Shown here piece after piece: positions 1 to 12,400 of a DNA stretch of 64,000 nt. The stretch's first letter is position 1. Every line of letters starts with the position of its first letter. Made by a program: the position numbers and the translations under genes. Source of the stretch: Helicoverpa zea (Eukaryota > Arthropoda > Insecta > Lepidoptera > Noctuidae); contig NC_061452.1 of NCBI RefSeq assembly GCF_022581195.2, positions 8,005,501 to 8,069,500 of the forward strand, read 5' to 3'. Below the pieces are notes generated by a model. That model did no database searches. It was not told the DNA's origin and worked only from the letters and a program-made list of their open reading frames with translations.

Positions 1-1904
1 TGTGCATAGTGTATGATCAATAACTTTTACCTCAGTTCTAAATATTTAACGTAGGTATGTAATTCTTGCATTGTCCTTCGTGGGATTAACAATGACACAG
101 ACAGATAATAATTTATTATTTTTACGAGTTACATCAGTGGCAATATCGTTAAATAATATAGGTACCTATCTACCTTACCGTTTGTATGTATTGATAATCA
201 ATACGTAAGTATTATGTATTAATATTAGTTAAGTACATACTTAGTAGTTAGATGCTTATTGTTATAAGCATCTGACCTTGTCTACTTCAGGGTAGGCAGA
301 TATATTTCATCTCGTATGGTTAGCATATTAGTGGACCCGTCTTGCACTTGGAAAATTTTCGAAAGTTCGGAGGCGATAGTAAAAAAACTTCGAAAATTCG
401 AGCAACTACTGGAAAAAATATGGAATAATTAACTCAGAGAGGGCGTGATAGTTCCTATCTTGCCCTTTTTCGAACAGTTGAGAACATATAGTGGAGTGGC
501 GAGGTTGGTAGGCTCATACTGCAATGTCTTGTATTCGTAAAAACTTAGATAAAGTGATGATGAGTCATGAGGGGATTGTTTTGGGAATAGGTAACGGATT
601 ATTTAATTGAGTGAATAAATGCAGATACGCCAGAAAATAATTACGTAGTCTATTGGTAAGTGAAAATGCGCTTCTACATAGGTATAGATAGTTCAACTCA
701 GATTTGCGCGCGGCCCTATGTGTGCGTCGGCTTGTAAATATACAACTTTCATTCGTGTGACAGTGACGTCGTCCGAGCATGACGTGTTCTTATCGCTTTT
801 TGTTATGGGTACAGTCGTTTACGAAAATGTCTAGATCTTGACGGAGAAAATGTTTAAGGAGTCAGGTAGCGTTTCAAAAAATGAAACATTCAAAGCTTTT
901 TATTATTACATTTTACAGTTTTTCATTATTTTCTCATACGTTTTTTTCAAATTGACATTGACAGTATCTAAGAAATAAATGAGGTGAAATATCTAAGATG
1001 AATTAAATACTTCTTACATATTTTCTAGCTCGGGGTACGCGGACAATAAATAAAAGTGTGGACTAAGAATGTAAAAAGACGTATAATCTAGTATAATAAT
1101 GTAAACAAAATGTATGGGGAATTTTTTTAAATTATATTGCTTCGCATAATGTCGACCAAAATAAGACGGAAATAATGAAACTCATAAATGAACGTTTAAT
1201 TCAAACTGATGAAGGGGTGATGGGTAATACCTGTAGACATGTACAAAAGAAAAACCAAATACTATAGACATTTTGACATGGAGTCAAAATTTATAATTGA
1301 CCTTGGTGAGAGTAGCGAATCTGAAAATGCCTCATTTATTTTTCAAGTAGCGATTCAGAATCATTATAAATAAATAAACATTAAATTACGTAATAACTGA
1401 TTTTCTTTAAACAGCCTTATACAACCCCTAAATAACTTTATTTGTACCCGACTGTACCTCTTGTCACGCACACAAAGTCACTGTATATGTACAAGGGTTA
1501 CCCACACATAAGGCCGCGCGCAAGACTGAGTTGAACTTACTATACCTACATTGTATCGGAGGTTGAAAGGATAGAACTAACTATTGCCAAGCCTCAACAA
1601 TGGGGTATTGCCGATTATTCTTGCCGTAGAATTAGAATAAGTACCTATGTTCCTAATTCTGACCGTACCTGAGTACCTACCTAGGTACTGCTTTATACTA
1701 ATCCATAATTACAAAATATTATGGGTGCTTTGGTTTGACAATAACTACATACAAATAAAGATTTTTACTGCTTCTTAGATTGAGCTGTAAATTAATTGGC
1801 AACAATGCCATTATTTATTCATTTTGTTATGTTTCTGTTATTTGTATTTTATTTTGTTGTTTGCATTGTGCTGTGAAGGCTGTGGGCAGGTGGAGTTCTA
1901 AATG

Positions 1905-1995
1905 TTGCTTCCGCTATCAGTTTCACCCGCAACTCCTGAGAACTATTTCGTACACGCGTGAAATTCCGCCTGTGGGAAATAGATCCATCGTACGC
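1905..1995 (+). repeat. Degenerate SINE-like fragment
   Basis: The piece contains a run close to GTTTCACCCGCA followed by CTGAGAACTA and a GTGGGAAATAG-like tail. This matches the 'tttcacccgc...ggaactact' core that recurs at 13.9, 20.86 and 23.55 kb in this window. That core is, from memory, a very common short interspersed repeat in lepidopteran genomes. The copy is diverged and its ends are not defined. Confidence 0.45.
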
Positions 1996-2023
1996 GGGTT
2001 GTACCACAAAGAATTGGATAGTA

Positions 2024-2041
2024 GCTAGGTAGGTAGGTAGG
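2024..2041. repeat. AGGT tetranucleotide microsatellite
   Basis: About four perfect AGGT units in a row, directly downstream of the SINE-like fragment. Microsatellites are often seeded at SINE tails. Confidence 0.7.
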
Positions 2042-2274
2042 TGTCAAAGAATAATAATCCTCCCCAATTAAAAAATATCCTTCATGTAGAGGCTGTGCAC
2101 ATACGATACCCTGCTTCGTAGCGGTTTACTTAAATAGGTGCTTCAATCTATATACTCCTAAAAGCTTCTTCACATTCATTTCGAAGTCAGATTTTACACT
2201 GCATACATATTATGTATAGATAAGGCATTGGGAAATAAAAAAGTCAAATAAATTACGACGGTTTCTTACAAAAA

Positions 2275-2280
2275 TTTATT
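2275..2280 (-). terminator. Candidate polyadenylation signal of TRAM
   Basis: TTTATT on the plus strand gives AATAAA on the TRAM coding strand. It lies about 870 nt beyond the TRAM stop codon. The 2281-3149 stretch would then be the 3' untranslated region; nothing else is visible in it. Confidence 0.45.
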
Positions 2281-3149
2281 TTGAAATAAAAATAACATCA
2301 AGCTTTTAAAATTGACAATTCTCATGAAAATTATATAATAATTTATGAGCACAATTTCACATTAGGAAGAATAATTTCATTATTTCTTTAGTTCATTAAA
2401 GTATAACAATAATCACGGATTCAATCTCAAAGTGTAACGTGGCAATACGTTCATACCAAATGCTATGAATATATGTATAAAGAATAATATTAACTGAACA
2501 GCACCTGATTACAACTTACAGCAACAGAAGAAAACTTTCGTCTCGTTAAAATTATACAAACTGTTAAATAGTAAAAGTATACTGTAAATATAAAAATATA
2601 ATTTAAAAAGTAAACTCGTATTGGAATCTATCTTATTACAACAAAAAATAATTTCTTTAAATATTGAAATGCAAAATAAAAATGGAATTTTCATCATTTA
2701 ATGTGTATGAAAACACAGTACTTCAATATTCTTATCAATATATTCATATAAACAACAGTTTAAGCTAGACTTCATTTTTTACACTTTAGGAGATATTTTT
2801 ACAACCCTGTATCCACTATACTTTTAATGACGATAATATGTTCCACAGTCTAAATTAACGTTCCGTAAAATGAAAAATACAATATTATTAACTACGATAA
2901 AGTAAGTCTTGTCACGTACGTGCTTGATACCTATTTTAATTAACATCAATTAAACATCGACATCGATTACATGTACCAGAGTCCATTACGAATCTCACAA
3001 TACAAAAGTATGTTTTGTGCTATAACATTGATACCTAAAGGGGGAGATAAAGAGTCAGCTCAAGTAACTAAAGTGTAGTAGTGGAAAGACTCAGTTACAA
3101 CGGGATGACGACAACCTAACGATACAGTTTAATGTCAGTGTGTGAGCGT

Positions 3150-6100
3150 TCACTTCGCCTTGACGGCGCTCTGTCGCTGTCGCAGCGTCTTGTTCGTGTT
3201 CTGGTCCACCTCGGGCAGGTCCGACTCCTCAACCGGGGCTTTCTTTACTGTTAACATAGTAAATACATTAACATCACAGATAATATTAAAGGTTTAGTTA
3301 TAATGCAAGCGAAAACGATTAAAATGTTATACCTTTCTCCTTCTTAGGCTTTTCTTTTTTCTCTTTCTTGGGTTTGGCTTGAGCCTGTTGGCGGCTCTCT
3401 TGCCTCTGCTTGATGGCTTCAGAGATGAAGTTGAACATCAAGTAAACCTGCAAAAACAGATAACAATGAAGTAAGCCATAAACATTTACAAATATTTAGA
3501 TTTACATATATAAATCAAACTATTATAGACCACAACAACAATTCCCCACAATAATAAATCAATGTTAAATCGTAAATCGATGTAAACTGCAAATAAGTCA
3601 AATCGTAACACATGCATGACATATACCTAATAACAGGATAAACACTTTTGTGGCAAAGGAATTACACAATAATATTGTCCATGTCAAATAATTTTGCCTC
3701 TCAATTCAGTCATTTGAGCCATTCGATGGATCGCACATGTTTCAGACTTTTGACGGTCACTAGTAGACAACTTCGGAGGGGCAAAGTTATTTGACGCTTA
3801 AGCTATATACGAAAAGTCCACGTAGCTTCGTATCTTACCTGGAAGGACACAAGGACAGATAACGCAGCTACGCGCAGCACAAGCTGAGCAGCACCCGCCA
3901 GACCGAAGTAGAACGTCAGCACGCCGAGCACCAGCGAGCACAGGCGAACAGCCACGAACACGGAACCGTTGATCAGGCTCAAGACTGTTACAAACGAGGG
4001 CAGGTGAGATTCAATTCTTATTTACATGTTTGCTTATAATAGGCAGAAGAATTTAAAGCTAAATACACTACTTTAAAGTTTGATAGGTTTGACAAAAAAC
4101 TCAAAAATTCTGCTATATTTATAGGTTTTCTTATCTTATCTCTATCCTTCTTTACTATCGTCTTCTTAGAGGGAAAACCTCGGAAATGCAATTTTTCCAA
4201 AATTATTTAAACATTGCAAAGTACATCCTACTTCTTGATCATGGAAAGCTAAGCATCCGTCTTGTTGCTATGTAAATATGCATTTGCATGTGCTAAATGG
4301 AAAAATATACTACAACCTATTAAATAGTATGATCAAAATCTATATATAGAAACATTCATAAGAATATATATTTTGTTTTGCACTTACATTTGTCTAACCA
4401 GTCTTCACGCTCTCCCCTAAGGATGGTGTTGAGCCGGTAGCTGTGGGCGACGAATTCGGCGAGAGAGTGCAAAACTACTAAGCACACACCCACGCGTTGG
4501 AACCTGCACAAAAACAAAACATTAATTAAAGCAATTAAAGATACCTAAATAGTCAATGCAAAATATTTAACAGTGATGACCACAGTTGATGAGACATGAG
4601 GAAAAATAGGACAATGAACTTTTAACCTAAACCAATGTAATTTTAATGTTGATTAAAGCCCTATCATCCTACTGAATTTTTATTAATACATGTCAGAAAG
4701 GGCCTGTGTCCAGTAGGATGAGTGCCAATCGGACCGAGAATATAAGGTATAATCCAATAATATTAACTTCTATTTCATGTTAGGAATGAAATTATATTTC
4801 AAACTGCTTTAATCAATATTAAATTCAAAACATTAGCCTCGTATCTGTCAAGAATTATGAGTACCTACAAATACTTCCTAATCTAAGTCATAACAAAAGT
4901 CTTGCACATGCTGGCATGAATTAAAAACAAGCTACTAATAGAGACATATTGGCCTTTGGTTTTATTACACAAAAAAAAAACGTAGATAGCAATGAATATG
5001 AACATTTTAAAACATATTTTGAATTAAAAAGACAATGCAATGTTACATAATTGTGATTATATTTTTACTCAGTCATAAAAGCCAATCTCTTATAACTTTA
5101 TCAATTATTTTAATATCATGAAGACAAGTAGTAGTGTATGTAAAGATAAAAATACTTAAAAAGATAACAGTTCATATCTCTTATTCTGAATACACGTTTT
5201 TACAATAAATAAACAACATAATTTACCACAGTAGGGGGGCAAAAATATAAGTAGCTTTACTTTCATTTTCCTGTAATTTTTCATAAGGGTTTTGGTAGAT
5301 TTCCATGATTTTAATAGAACAATTTACCTACTACATAAAAAACCAAGTCACAAAATAGCATCTCGGGTACAGATTTTAACAGCTTCTTTAGTAGCTGTAA
5401 CTTTAAAAACTGCTAAGCACCATTTCGTCATCAACTTTTTTGAAGTTAAGGATGCTTAAGAAATTATGTCCCTTTACATTGTTAGGCAATTTTGACTAGT
5501 TCAGTTACTTTTGATGCTACTGCCATACTTCATTGATAACAGTCATATACTTACTTGAAGCCATAAGCCAGAGCGACGAAAGCGAATGCAGCAGCAGCGT
5601 GCCTGATGCGGCCCATCCACTCATCTTTCTTGATACGCTGGAAGTACAACTCAGGGACGGTGTGGATCCAGTACGAAGCCTGAACAATCCACCAGAGTTT
5701 CAGCAAGAAGCTCATTGGGTGGTTGGGGTAGCCTGTAGAAACAAGAAAAAAAAACTTTTTACAAAACTAATTTGAATTATATACCTGAAACCTTCTCCTA
5801 AATAAATATATTAAATCAGTTCAGTCATATACAGGTCAATATGAGAACCTCTTTTTTCTCAAGTTGGTTAAAAAGTAAGTACAGCTGGTGTGCCCTAAAT
5901 ACTTCAAAGTTGAAGCATTAGCATAGTAGAAAGTAATGTTTGCATAGATATGCTAATAGACCAACTCTTAAATGCTGGTTTGGAATTTTGTACTCAATAT
6001 TAGAGTCATTTAGGTTGTAATAGGTTTGACTAAACTTTTATTTCCTTTTTGTACAACCTATTTTGCTTATTGTATCAAATGGAACAAATTGTTTTCTTTT

Positions 6101-7294
6101 GGATTCATAAATGTAGGTAGTTGTTTTTAACCATTTATTTCTGCCACACTTTAATTGTACATAACATAATAAGAAAAAACTTTTTTCATTAACACAAAGT
6201 GCATAATTGCAGTTGCATTCTAATTGGATTACAAATGCATTTGTTCATTAGTAAAGTGTTGCAATTCTAAAAAGTTGAGTTCATTAATGCAATTGATAAG
6301 TTATCTTATTACCTAATTAATATTTCTATAAGAGAAGCCATTTGATAATGAAAGTTGATAAGGTTCCAATGCTTAATTTATTCTTTTTTATGGTTACATT
6401 CGCTACAACTGTAAAAATAATGGTCGGCTGTTTTAATATTTGATGGTTTCATTCTAGAACTACTCTATATAATGATTCCATTATTGAAATTGTCTGTACT
6501 TGTTTTGTAAGCAATTACTATAATAAGGGTATTGATGAACATAAAAATAGTTTTAGCTGTGTACCAACAAAGTTCAAAATTATAATGCATATTTACCGTC
6601 CCATAACTGTGACACATTGAAGACAAATCCTTCTCGGATAATGGCATCACCACCCCACACTAGAGTTACTAGGTGGAACACAACCAGTTGACCAGACTCA
6701 TTCAGGGCACTCAGTCTTGATTTGGACAGATGAAACTTCTTTGATATTTTCTAAAACAACAATCATAACATTTATAATACACTCACTTTCATGTAGAACA
6801 AAAAAAACTGTTTTAACATGTTTTATGACTGAAACATATGTTAGAAGTTTATCATACTTACATCCAAGAAATACTCTTGGAGGATGGCATGCATAACAAT
6901 GCACACCAAAGAGTAAAAGAATACTGCACAGGCGTCTTTCCATCCTGCTTCATAGAAGAATGGCTCTCCTTTTGGCAGTTCTCTGGAGGGCTCAACTCCA
7001 CTCACATTGTGGTGCAGACTGATGAATAAACTCGCTATGGGACTCGTAGACTGCAACATTAATACAACAGCCGTACAATAAACGATGTAACATTCATACT
7101 GTTATGTGAAAAACATATATATGGAGACACATAGCCTACGTGGCAAGATTGTCACTCACCTGTACCATCAACCCGACCAAAAACACCATAACCACACACG
7201 AAACTATGTCCGCATGATTCTGAATCACAAATTCATGACTAAAAATAGGTGGGTTTTTGTTAGATTTTCTTCCAATCGCAGGCTTAACACCCAT
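3150..7294 (-). CDS. TRAM: Translocating chain-associated membrane protein (TRAM)
   Basis: TRAM is a multi-pass ER membrane protein next to the Sec61 channel that helps certain signal sequences and membrane segments insert. Coding exons in transcript order are 7294-7160, 7050-6862, 6750-6597, 5732-5555, 4503-4388, 3984-3839, 3447-3333 and 3247-3150. All junctions keep frame and the total is 376 aa plus stop, the usual TRAM size. The N-terminus carries the family signature (SHEFVIQNHADIVSCV near residues 19-34), followed by hydrophobic segments, NESGQL and a TLC-domain core containing PELYFQ. The tail is basic and Lys-rich (repeated KPKKEK-type runs), as in cytosolic TRAM tails. The start fits because the frame opens directly into the conserved N-terminus after an untranslated exon. 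Assignment rests on remembered vertebrate TRAM1 sequence; the name is secure, exact splice positions very likely. Confidence 0.93.
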
Positions 7295-7422
7295 TTTTCC
7301 CGGCGATAACCTGTCTGGAAATTCACGAGCTGTATCAATAAATATAAATGTAACATGCAGATTTTAAATTAAGAATTAGTTATACACATGTTTAGTAATA
7401 TAAAACATTAAAAATATCATAC

Positions 7423-7565
7423 CTCTAGGCAGTCCGAGTGAAATAAACCAGTATAATAATATTTCTGACAGGAATCCAATCGACGTGACACTTTCACTTG
7501 CTACGCGGTGAAACGTCAACGTCGTTTGTTGACTACGGAAATACGACAGTTGTTGTGTTGGCACC
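7423..7565 (-). other. Candidate 5' untranslated exon of TRAM
   Basis: On the minus strand a good donor (CTAGAG followed by GTATGA) lies at 7423/7422. A matching acceptor (TTGATACAG) lies just upstream of the TRAM start exon near 7331. The upstream limit is a guess. The 62-residue open frame inside has no recognisable homology and is treated as untranslated. Confidence 0.4.
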
Positions 7566-8421
7566 TGGACCAGTCAAAACCTTAACCATTACATAAAAAC
7601 GGTTAAGATTCAAGTAATAAAATAACAAAGCAACTATATAAATACCTATGATGATTAAAGAAACCTACATGAGAAATGAATGTGGATTTTATTCCGAAAA
7701 TAAAGACAGAGTCTCTTGAGCCGGAAACCGAAAACCATAGACTAAAACTATTCAGTTGGTGATATTCTCGCTATCCAAACATAAAATAAATAAAATGTTT
7801 ACTTTGTTTTCCAATCGTAGGGTAAAGACAGAACCTTACACTGTCAGGATCTTTAACAATTACATTATGGCTTCTACTTACAAACCTGCATTTTTATACC
7901 TTTGTATCTAGTGTAAATGGATGTTGTTGATTGGATTGACAAACCAATTCACCTACCTACTGGATAAATGCAGTAACTCACTTAATCAATACTTTTAAAA
8001 TTATAAAATTGAAGAGAGAGCAGCGAGTCTACGCTAGACGAACCGAGCACGAGCGGAACCGAGAACGGCTCTGCTTGTGCTCCGCTATCCAAACATAAAC
8101 ACACACAGCATAAGCATCCAAACATAGACACAGCTTTAAGCAAATCCCTTTGTGTTCGTCAAAAACAACAACAGGTGGAACGCAGCTAAGCACGAACGAA
8201 ATGCTCGCAGCGCGCTCATTAGGGGTTTGTAAGTTGGTCCACACTAGACGAATATTGTGTTCGGCTCGTGCTCCTCTCGTGCTCGGCTCTCCTAGCGTAG
8301 ACGCAGCTTCAGAAATTACTGGTACAGTAGAGGTAGGCTACTTTTATCCACAGTGTAGTTCTCACGGGACGCAAGAGTAAATTAAGAATTAAATAAACAC
8401 ACAAAAAATAGGACAGTAAAG
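7566..8421. other. TRAM-Pfk intergenic region
   Basis: This gap between the 5' end of TRAM and the likely 3' end of Pfk presumably contains the TRAM promoter. No clear TATA box or DRE was seen. A MITE-like inverted-repeat element occupies 8027-8302. Confidence 0.45.
8027..8302. mobile_element. MITE-like element with imperfect terminal inverted repeats
   Basis: The left end reads GTCTACGCTAG, a 5-nt divergent stretch, then CCGAGCACGAG. The reverse complement of the right end (8276-8302) repeats the same two 11-nt blocks around a different 5-nt stretch. The two arms are about 27 nt and enclose some 220 bp without coding capacity. This is the plan of a short non-autonomous DNA transposon. No clear target duplication was found, so the superfamily is open. 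Confidence 0.5.
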
Positions 8422-8427
8422 TTTATT
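8422..8427 (-). terminator. Candidate polyadenylation signal of Pfk
   Basis: TTTATT on the plus strand is AATAAA on the coding strand, about 1 kb past the Pfk stop. A similar hexamer occurs further upstream near 8.80 kb, so the 3' end is uncertain. The stretch between 8430 and 9430 is read as 3' untranslated region. Confidence 0.35.
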
Positions 8428-9203
8428 AAAAAATTTCAAAATAAGTTTGCAACATTATCTTCATAATTATACATATATTTGCCATATCTTTAATATATTT
8501 TTGATTATATGGACAGCTTTATATGATTTTCTCATAAAATACTGTCAAACATACTAATATTTGTCTACCAATTTACGCTTATTGTCTAATATTATAAAAT
8601 ATAATCTCGGTTACAAAATACTTGATTGCCGATTATTATTAAATATAAATTTTGAAAGAAATATCCTTAATACAAAAATCTTTGTTTCTAAATAAATTAT
8701 AAAAGTGAACCTATTAAAATAAATTAACACCTCTTTGCACAAAATAAACAGTCAGTCCACAGCAATGATGTAGCACTCTGTACTTTTATGTTCTTGTAAT
8801 ATTAGTTTATTGTATTGTAATAGCACAAACTTGCATAATCTATGTATGTCTATGTGTAACATAAGAATAAATCTCATTGTACTGTGGTAACTAACTGATA
8901 ATAAATAAAGCATTTAAAATCACATAACAACGGTGGAAGTAAGAAAGCCCAAGCTAACGTACACATGTTAGAATCATTTGAGTGTCATGAATTTTATAAC
9001 TATCCTACAAACTAAATGGCAGACTGTTAAAGTCGTCTTTTAAATTTAAAATAAAGTCTATAATCATTCCTAATACTTTTTTGAAATTAATCATAATTTA
9101 TAAATAATTTCGAGCGTAAATTATGTGCCATTCGCTATATAGTTAATTAAACACTTGACTACTAGAGATTACCATAGTAACAACATCTATCAAAAAAAAC
9201 ATA

Positions 9204-9249
9204 CCGGCCGAATTGAGAACCTCCTCCTTTTTGGGAAGTCGGTTAAAAA
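9204..9249. repeat. Short dispersed repeat end (GAGAACCTCCTCCTTTTTGGGAAGTCGG type)
   Basis: The string GAGAACCTCC followed by TCCTTTTTGGGAAGTCGGTT is one I recognise as extremely common across lepidopteran genomes, as the end of some dispersed element. A weaker relative (GAGAACCTCTTTTTTCTC then AAGTTGGTTAAAAAG) lies near 5842-5876 in a TRAM intron. Here it lies in the Pfk 3' untranslated region. Confidence 0.5.
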
Positions 9250-9430
9250 TAATTTAAATTATGCACCATTGCAACATTTGATTTAAAAAAAGAATACAAA
9301 AGCACATAGACCAAGCAGGTCATAAATAAATAAATGTTGAATATAAACAACTTGGTGATGTACTTGGCGTTAACATTCAGATTGGATCATTTTGACTATC
9401 CGCTTTTTATGGACGCATAATGCGAAGTTT

Positions 9431-12400
9431 TTAGATAACATTTTCGGAGTCAATCTCTCCCTGTTCGACGGTCATGTACATGCCCTCTTCTTCGTAGGTC
9501 GACTCGTGCTTGGCCAAGATACGGAGCAGTGGGCGCAGCTTCATCCACCACTGCTGCTTTGGTATTCTTTGACTGTAACCATAAAGTTGAAATTTATAGA
9601 CATACCAGTTAGGAGTGATGAAAAAAGTTATACATAAAAACAAATTGTTTTATACGCAAGTTGTAAATATTGAGAATAAAATTCACGCTTTCAGAAGCAA
9701 ATAATATGCAATTTCCCTAAGAGCAGATGCAACTCATGAGTTGGGCAATAAAATCGAACAACTTAATGACCAAACAACTATAGTCGATTAAAAATATAAC
9801 TTACGCAAAGTTAGTCTGTGCCTTCAAGTCCTCAAGGGGCGAGAACTTGTACTGTCTCTTGACGATGCCAAGCAGACAGGCGGAGTCGGGCGTGTTAGCG
9901 GGGCCCTTCTGGATAGTCTCGACTAGCCAGTGCAGACACTTGGCCGCCATCTTGGTTCCCATGTTACGGTCGAAAGGAGTCGGGGAACCTCCTTGTTGCA
10001 TGTGACCTGTGATACAAAGATAGTTTGTAGATCTGTTATTTAAAAATATGTTTTCAATGCTTACTTATAACTTCTTCTTGAGCTTTGAAAAAACATTGGA
10101 AAATCGGATGTCTACAAAAGGACAACGCTAGATGTATAATATGTGGAAGTAGAAGTTTTTTTTGGGCCAAAAGGGCCTCTTTTTCCGGCATTCACTACTT
10201 GCCCAACTGGCCCATCTCTATCAACCTGGAATAACATTTCATCTTACCTACAATTTCAAACATTACGTAGTTCCTTGTTACTTACCAAGCACATTCATTC
10301 TAGCAGTAAACAGTCCCTTGCCCTCCTCGGAATAAAGGCGGTATATGAAGTCGGTGTTATAGTTATCGTTAGCTTTCTCATTACGGAGGATGAGACCGCG
10401 TTGAATGCCGCCCGTCATCTTAGACGCCATGTGGTACACGTCTTGTTGTAAGTCCTTGATAGAGAACTTCTCTTCGTAAATATATGCTGCGTCAGCTCCG
10501 CCGGCCAAACCTGGTAAGATCAATACAATTTAATTTATTTGTTTCGATTGGAAACTGACAATGAAGCGATAAGGATAATTAGGTAGGTACTGTAGACCGC
10601 ACATCAGTGGTAACTTTCATGCACCTTAACTCAATAGTAATAAGTACGATTTCCCTATAAAATTGTTACCACTGACCTAAAGTTGACTGTACGTTGATAT
10701 AAATGACGTAAAAAACAAAGGAGATCGAAGTTTACCTGCTAAAGTAGATAAGTAGCCGCAGTATCCTCCCATGGTCTCAATGACGAAGACACGGCGTTTC
10801 GTTCCCTGGGAAAAATAAACAAAGATAAATACTTATTTGTATTTTTGCGATTTTGGCCTCTCAAAAAATTGAAAGAACAGTAGAAGACTGATTGAAATAT
10901 CGATAAAATAATTGAATATCATTTCGTTTACCCATATGTATAGGTAGTATAGATTTTTTTTTAATGGAAGCAATTGGTCCTGCAATTTCAAGGTAATTAA
11001 AACTTGGTATTCAAACCTGAGCAGATTGTCGGATCCTATCGCAGATCTCGGTGATCTCATTAAGGGCGGTGTCAGACCCCAGCGAGAAGTCTGTGCCGGG
11101 CACGTTGTTACTGATGGTGGATGGGATCACCACCAGTGGGATGCAGAACTCCGGGAATTGGGCGCGACCCTCGTAGATCTCTAGGCCAGCTTGGTATGCC
11201 TAGATAAATAAAAATGGTGAGCAAATGACTGGCTAAATTGATAGGTAGCTGAGGCCATAAAACAAGCAGACTGAAGCAAAGTAAATCTAGCTTAACGAGA
11301 AAAAACTATGATTATAGTTCGGCCATTCAGAGAATGCGTTCCTGACACGTCGCGATTGAACTGACGACGTAACTTTGCAATGGCGTTGCAGTTACGATAA
11401 AAATATTTTTGCTGGTTGTTTACCGTTTTAACAATTGAGGAGCATTAAAACAACATTATTATATCAATAATCAATGAATGTTATTACGTCGTCAGTTCAA
11501 TCGCGACGTGTCAGGAACGCATTCTCTGAATGGCCGAACTATAATTCATCTTTTCTTCTATATTCAGTTCATTTAGAATTTGTGTATAATTAACAGCCAT
11601 GTAGCACGGTCCGCGGATGATTGACTGATCATCTTGGTCATAACAAGTTCCAGCCGAAAATAGTACGATTTATACTAATCGCAGAGATGATCGTAGTTTT
11701 GCGATTGTAGTATCTGCTCATGGTTCATGTATTCAGAAACATAGTGAGTAGTTGGTCATCGTGATTTAATGCAGAGACGTAGACCATTGCCAGGCAGTAA
11801 CATTCCTTAGCCTTATCTAACTATCGCTTAATGAAATGTTCCCCTCTATTTGTCATAACACATTAAACCATTCAATTTTCCGAAAACAATAGCACATACA
11901 TCATGTATTTGTTAAGACTAGGTATAAAACCATACCTCGAATCCACCGATGATAAGCAGGCCTTGAATATTGAACTGTTTGATGCGAGCTGCTATTTCTG
12001 CCTTCTTGTCGCCGGGGAGGGTACGTTTGGTACCTAGGAAGGCACCTCCTTGGGCTACCCAACCGGTCACATCGGCCCTGAGTAATTATAGAAGTTTGTA
12101 TGATTAAGGCCCACTTCTAAAAAAAATGTACCTTTTAGTAAATAATAAATAAATATGTAATAATAAATAAAGCTATATTTTCTAAAGCAATTATTGTTTC
12201 CAAAAAATATTAGATATAGGGTCACAATGTCTCGCATTAAAATACAGACAGTAGAATTTGAACTGTTTAGATATAAAGAAAGATATGAAACGTATTATTT
12301 GAATGTTAATTATGGTTAAAAAATTAACCAATTAAGACGAGAATCAGAGAGAACATAAGTTATTCTTTTGTTACAGGTGCTTTTTGTAACATTACTGAAG

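Larger units (their letters stand above)
1..2254. other. Intergenic DNA without recognisable gene
   Basis: No reading frame here looks like a conserved protein. The stretch is AT-rich. It holds a small perfect hairpin at 250-273 (10-bp arms, 4-nt loop), a SINE-like fragment near 1905-1995, and an AGGT microsatellite at about 2024-2041. The frame at 1780-2028 overlaps the repeat fragment and is not supported as a gene. Confidence 0.6.

Noticed and set aside
10604..10675. 11-bp inverted repeat (TCAGTGGTAAC) in a Pfk intron
   Set aside because: Short arms 50 nt apart in AT-rich DNA; not enough to call an element.
10898..10905. TATCGATA octamer in a Pfk intron
   Set aside because: Deep inside the gene and far from a start site; an 8-bp palindrome is expected by chance about once per 64 kb.
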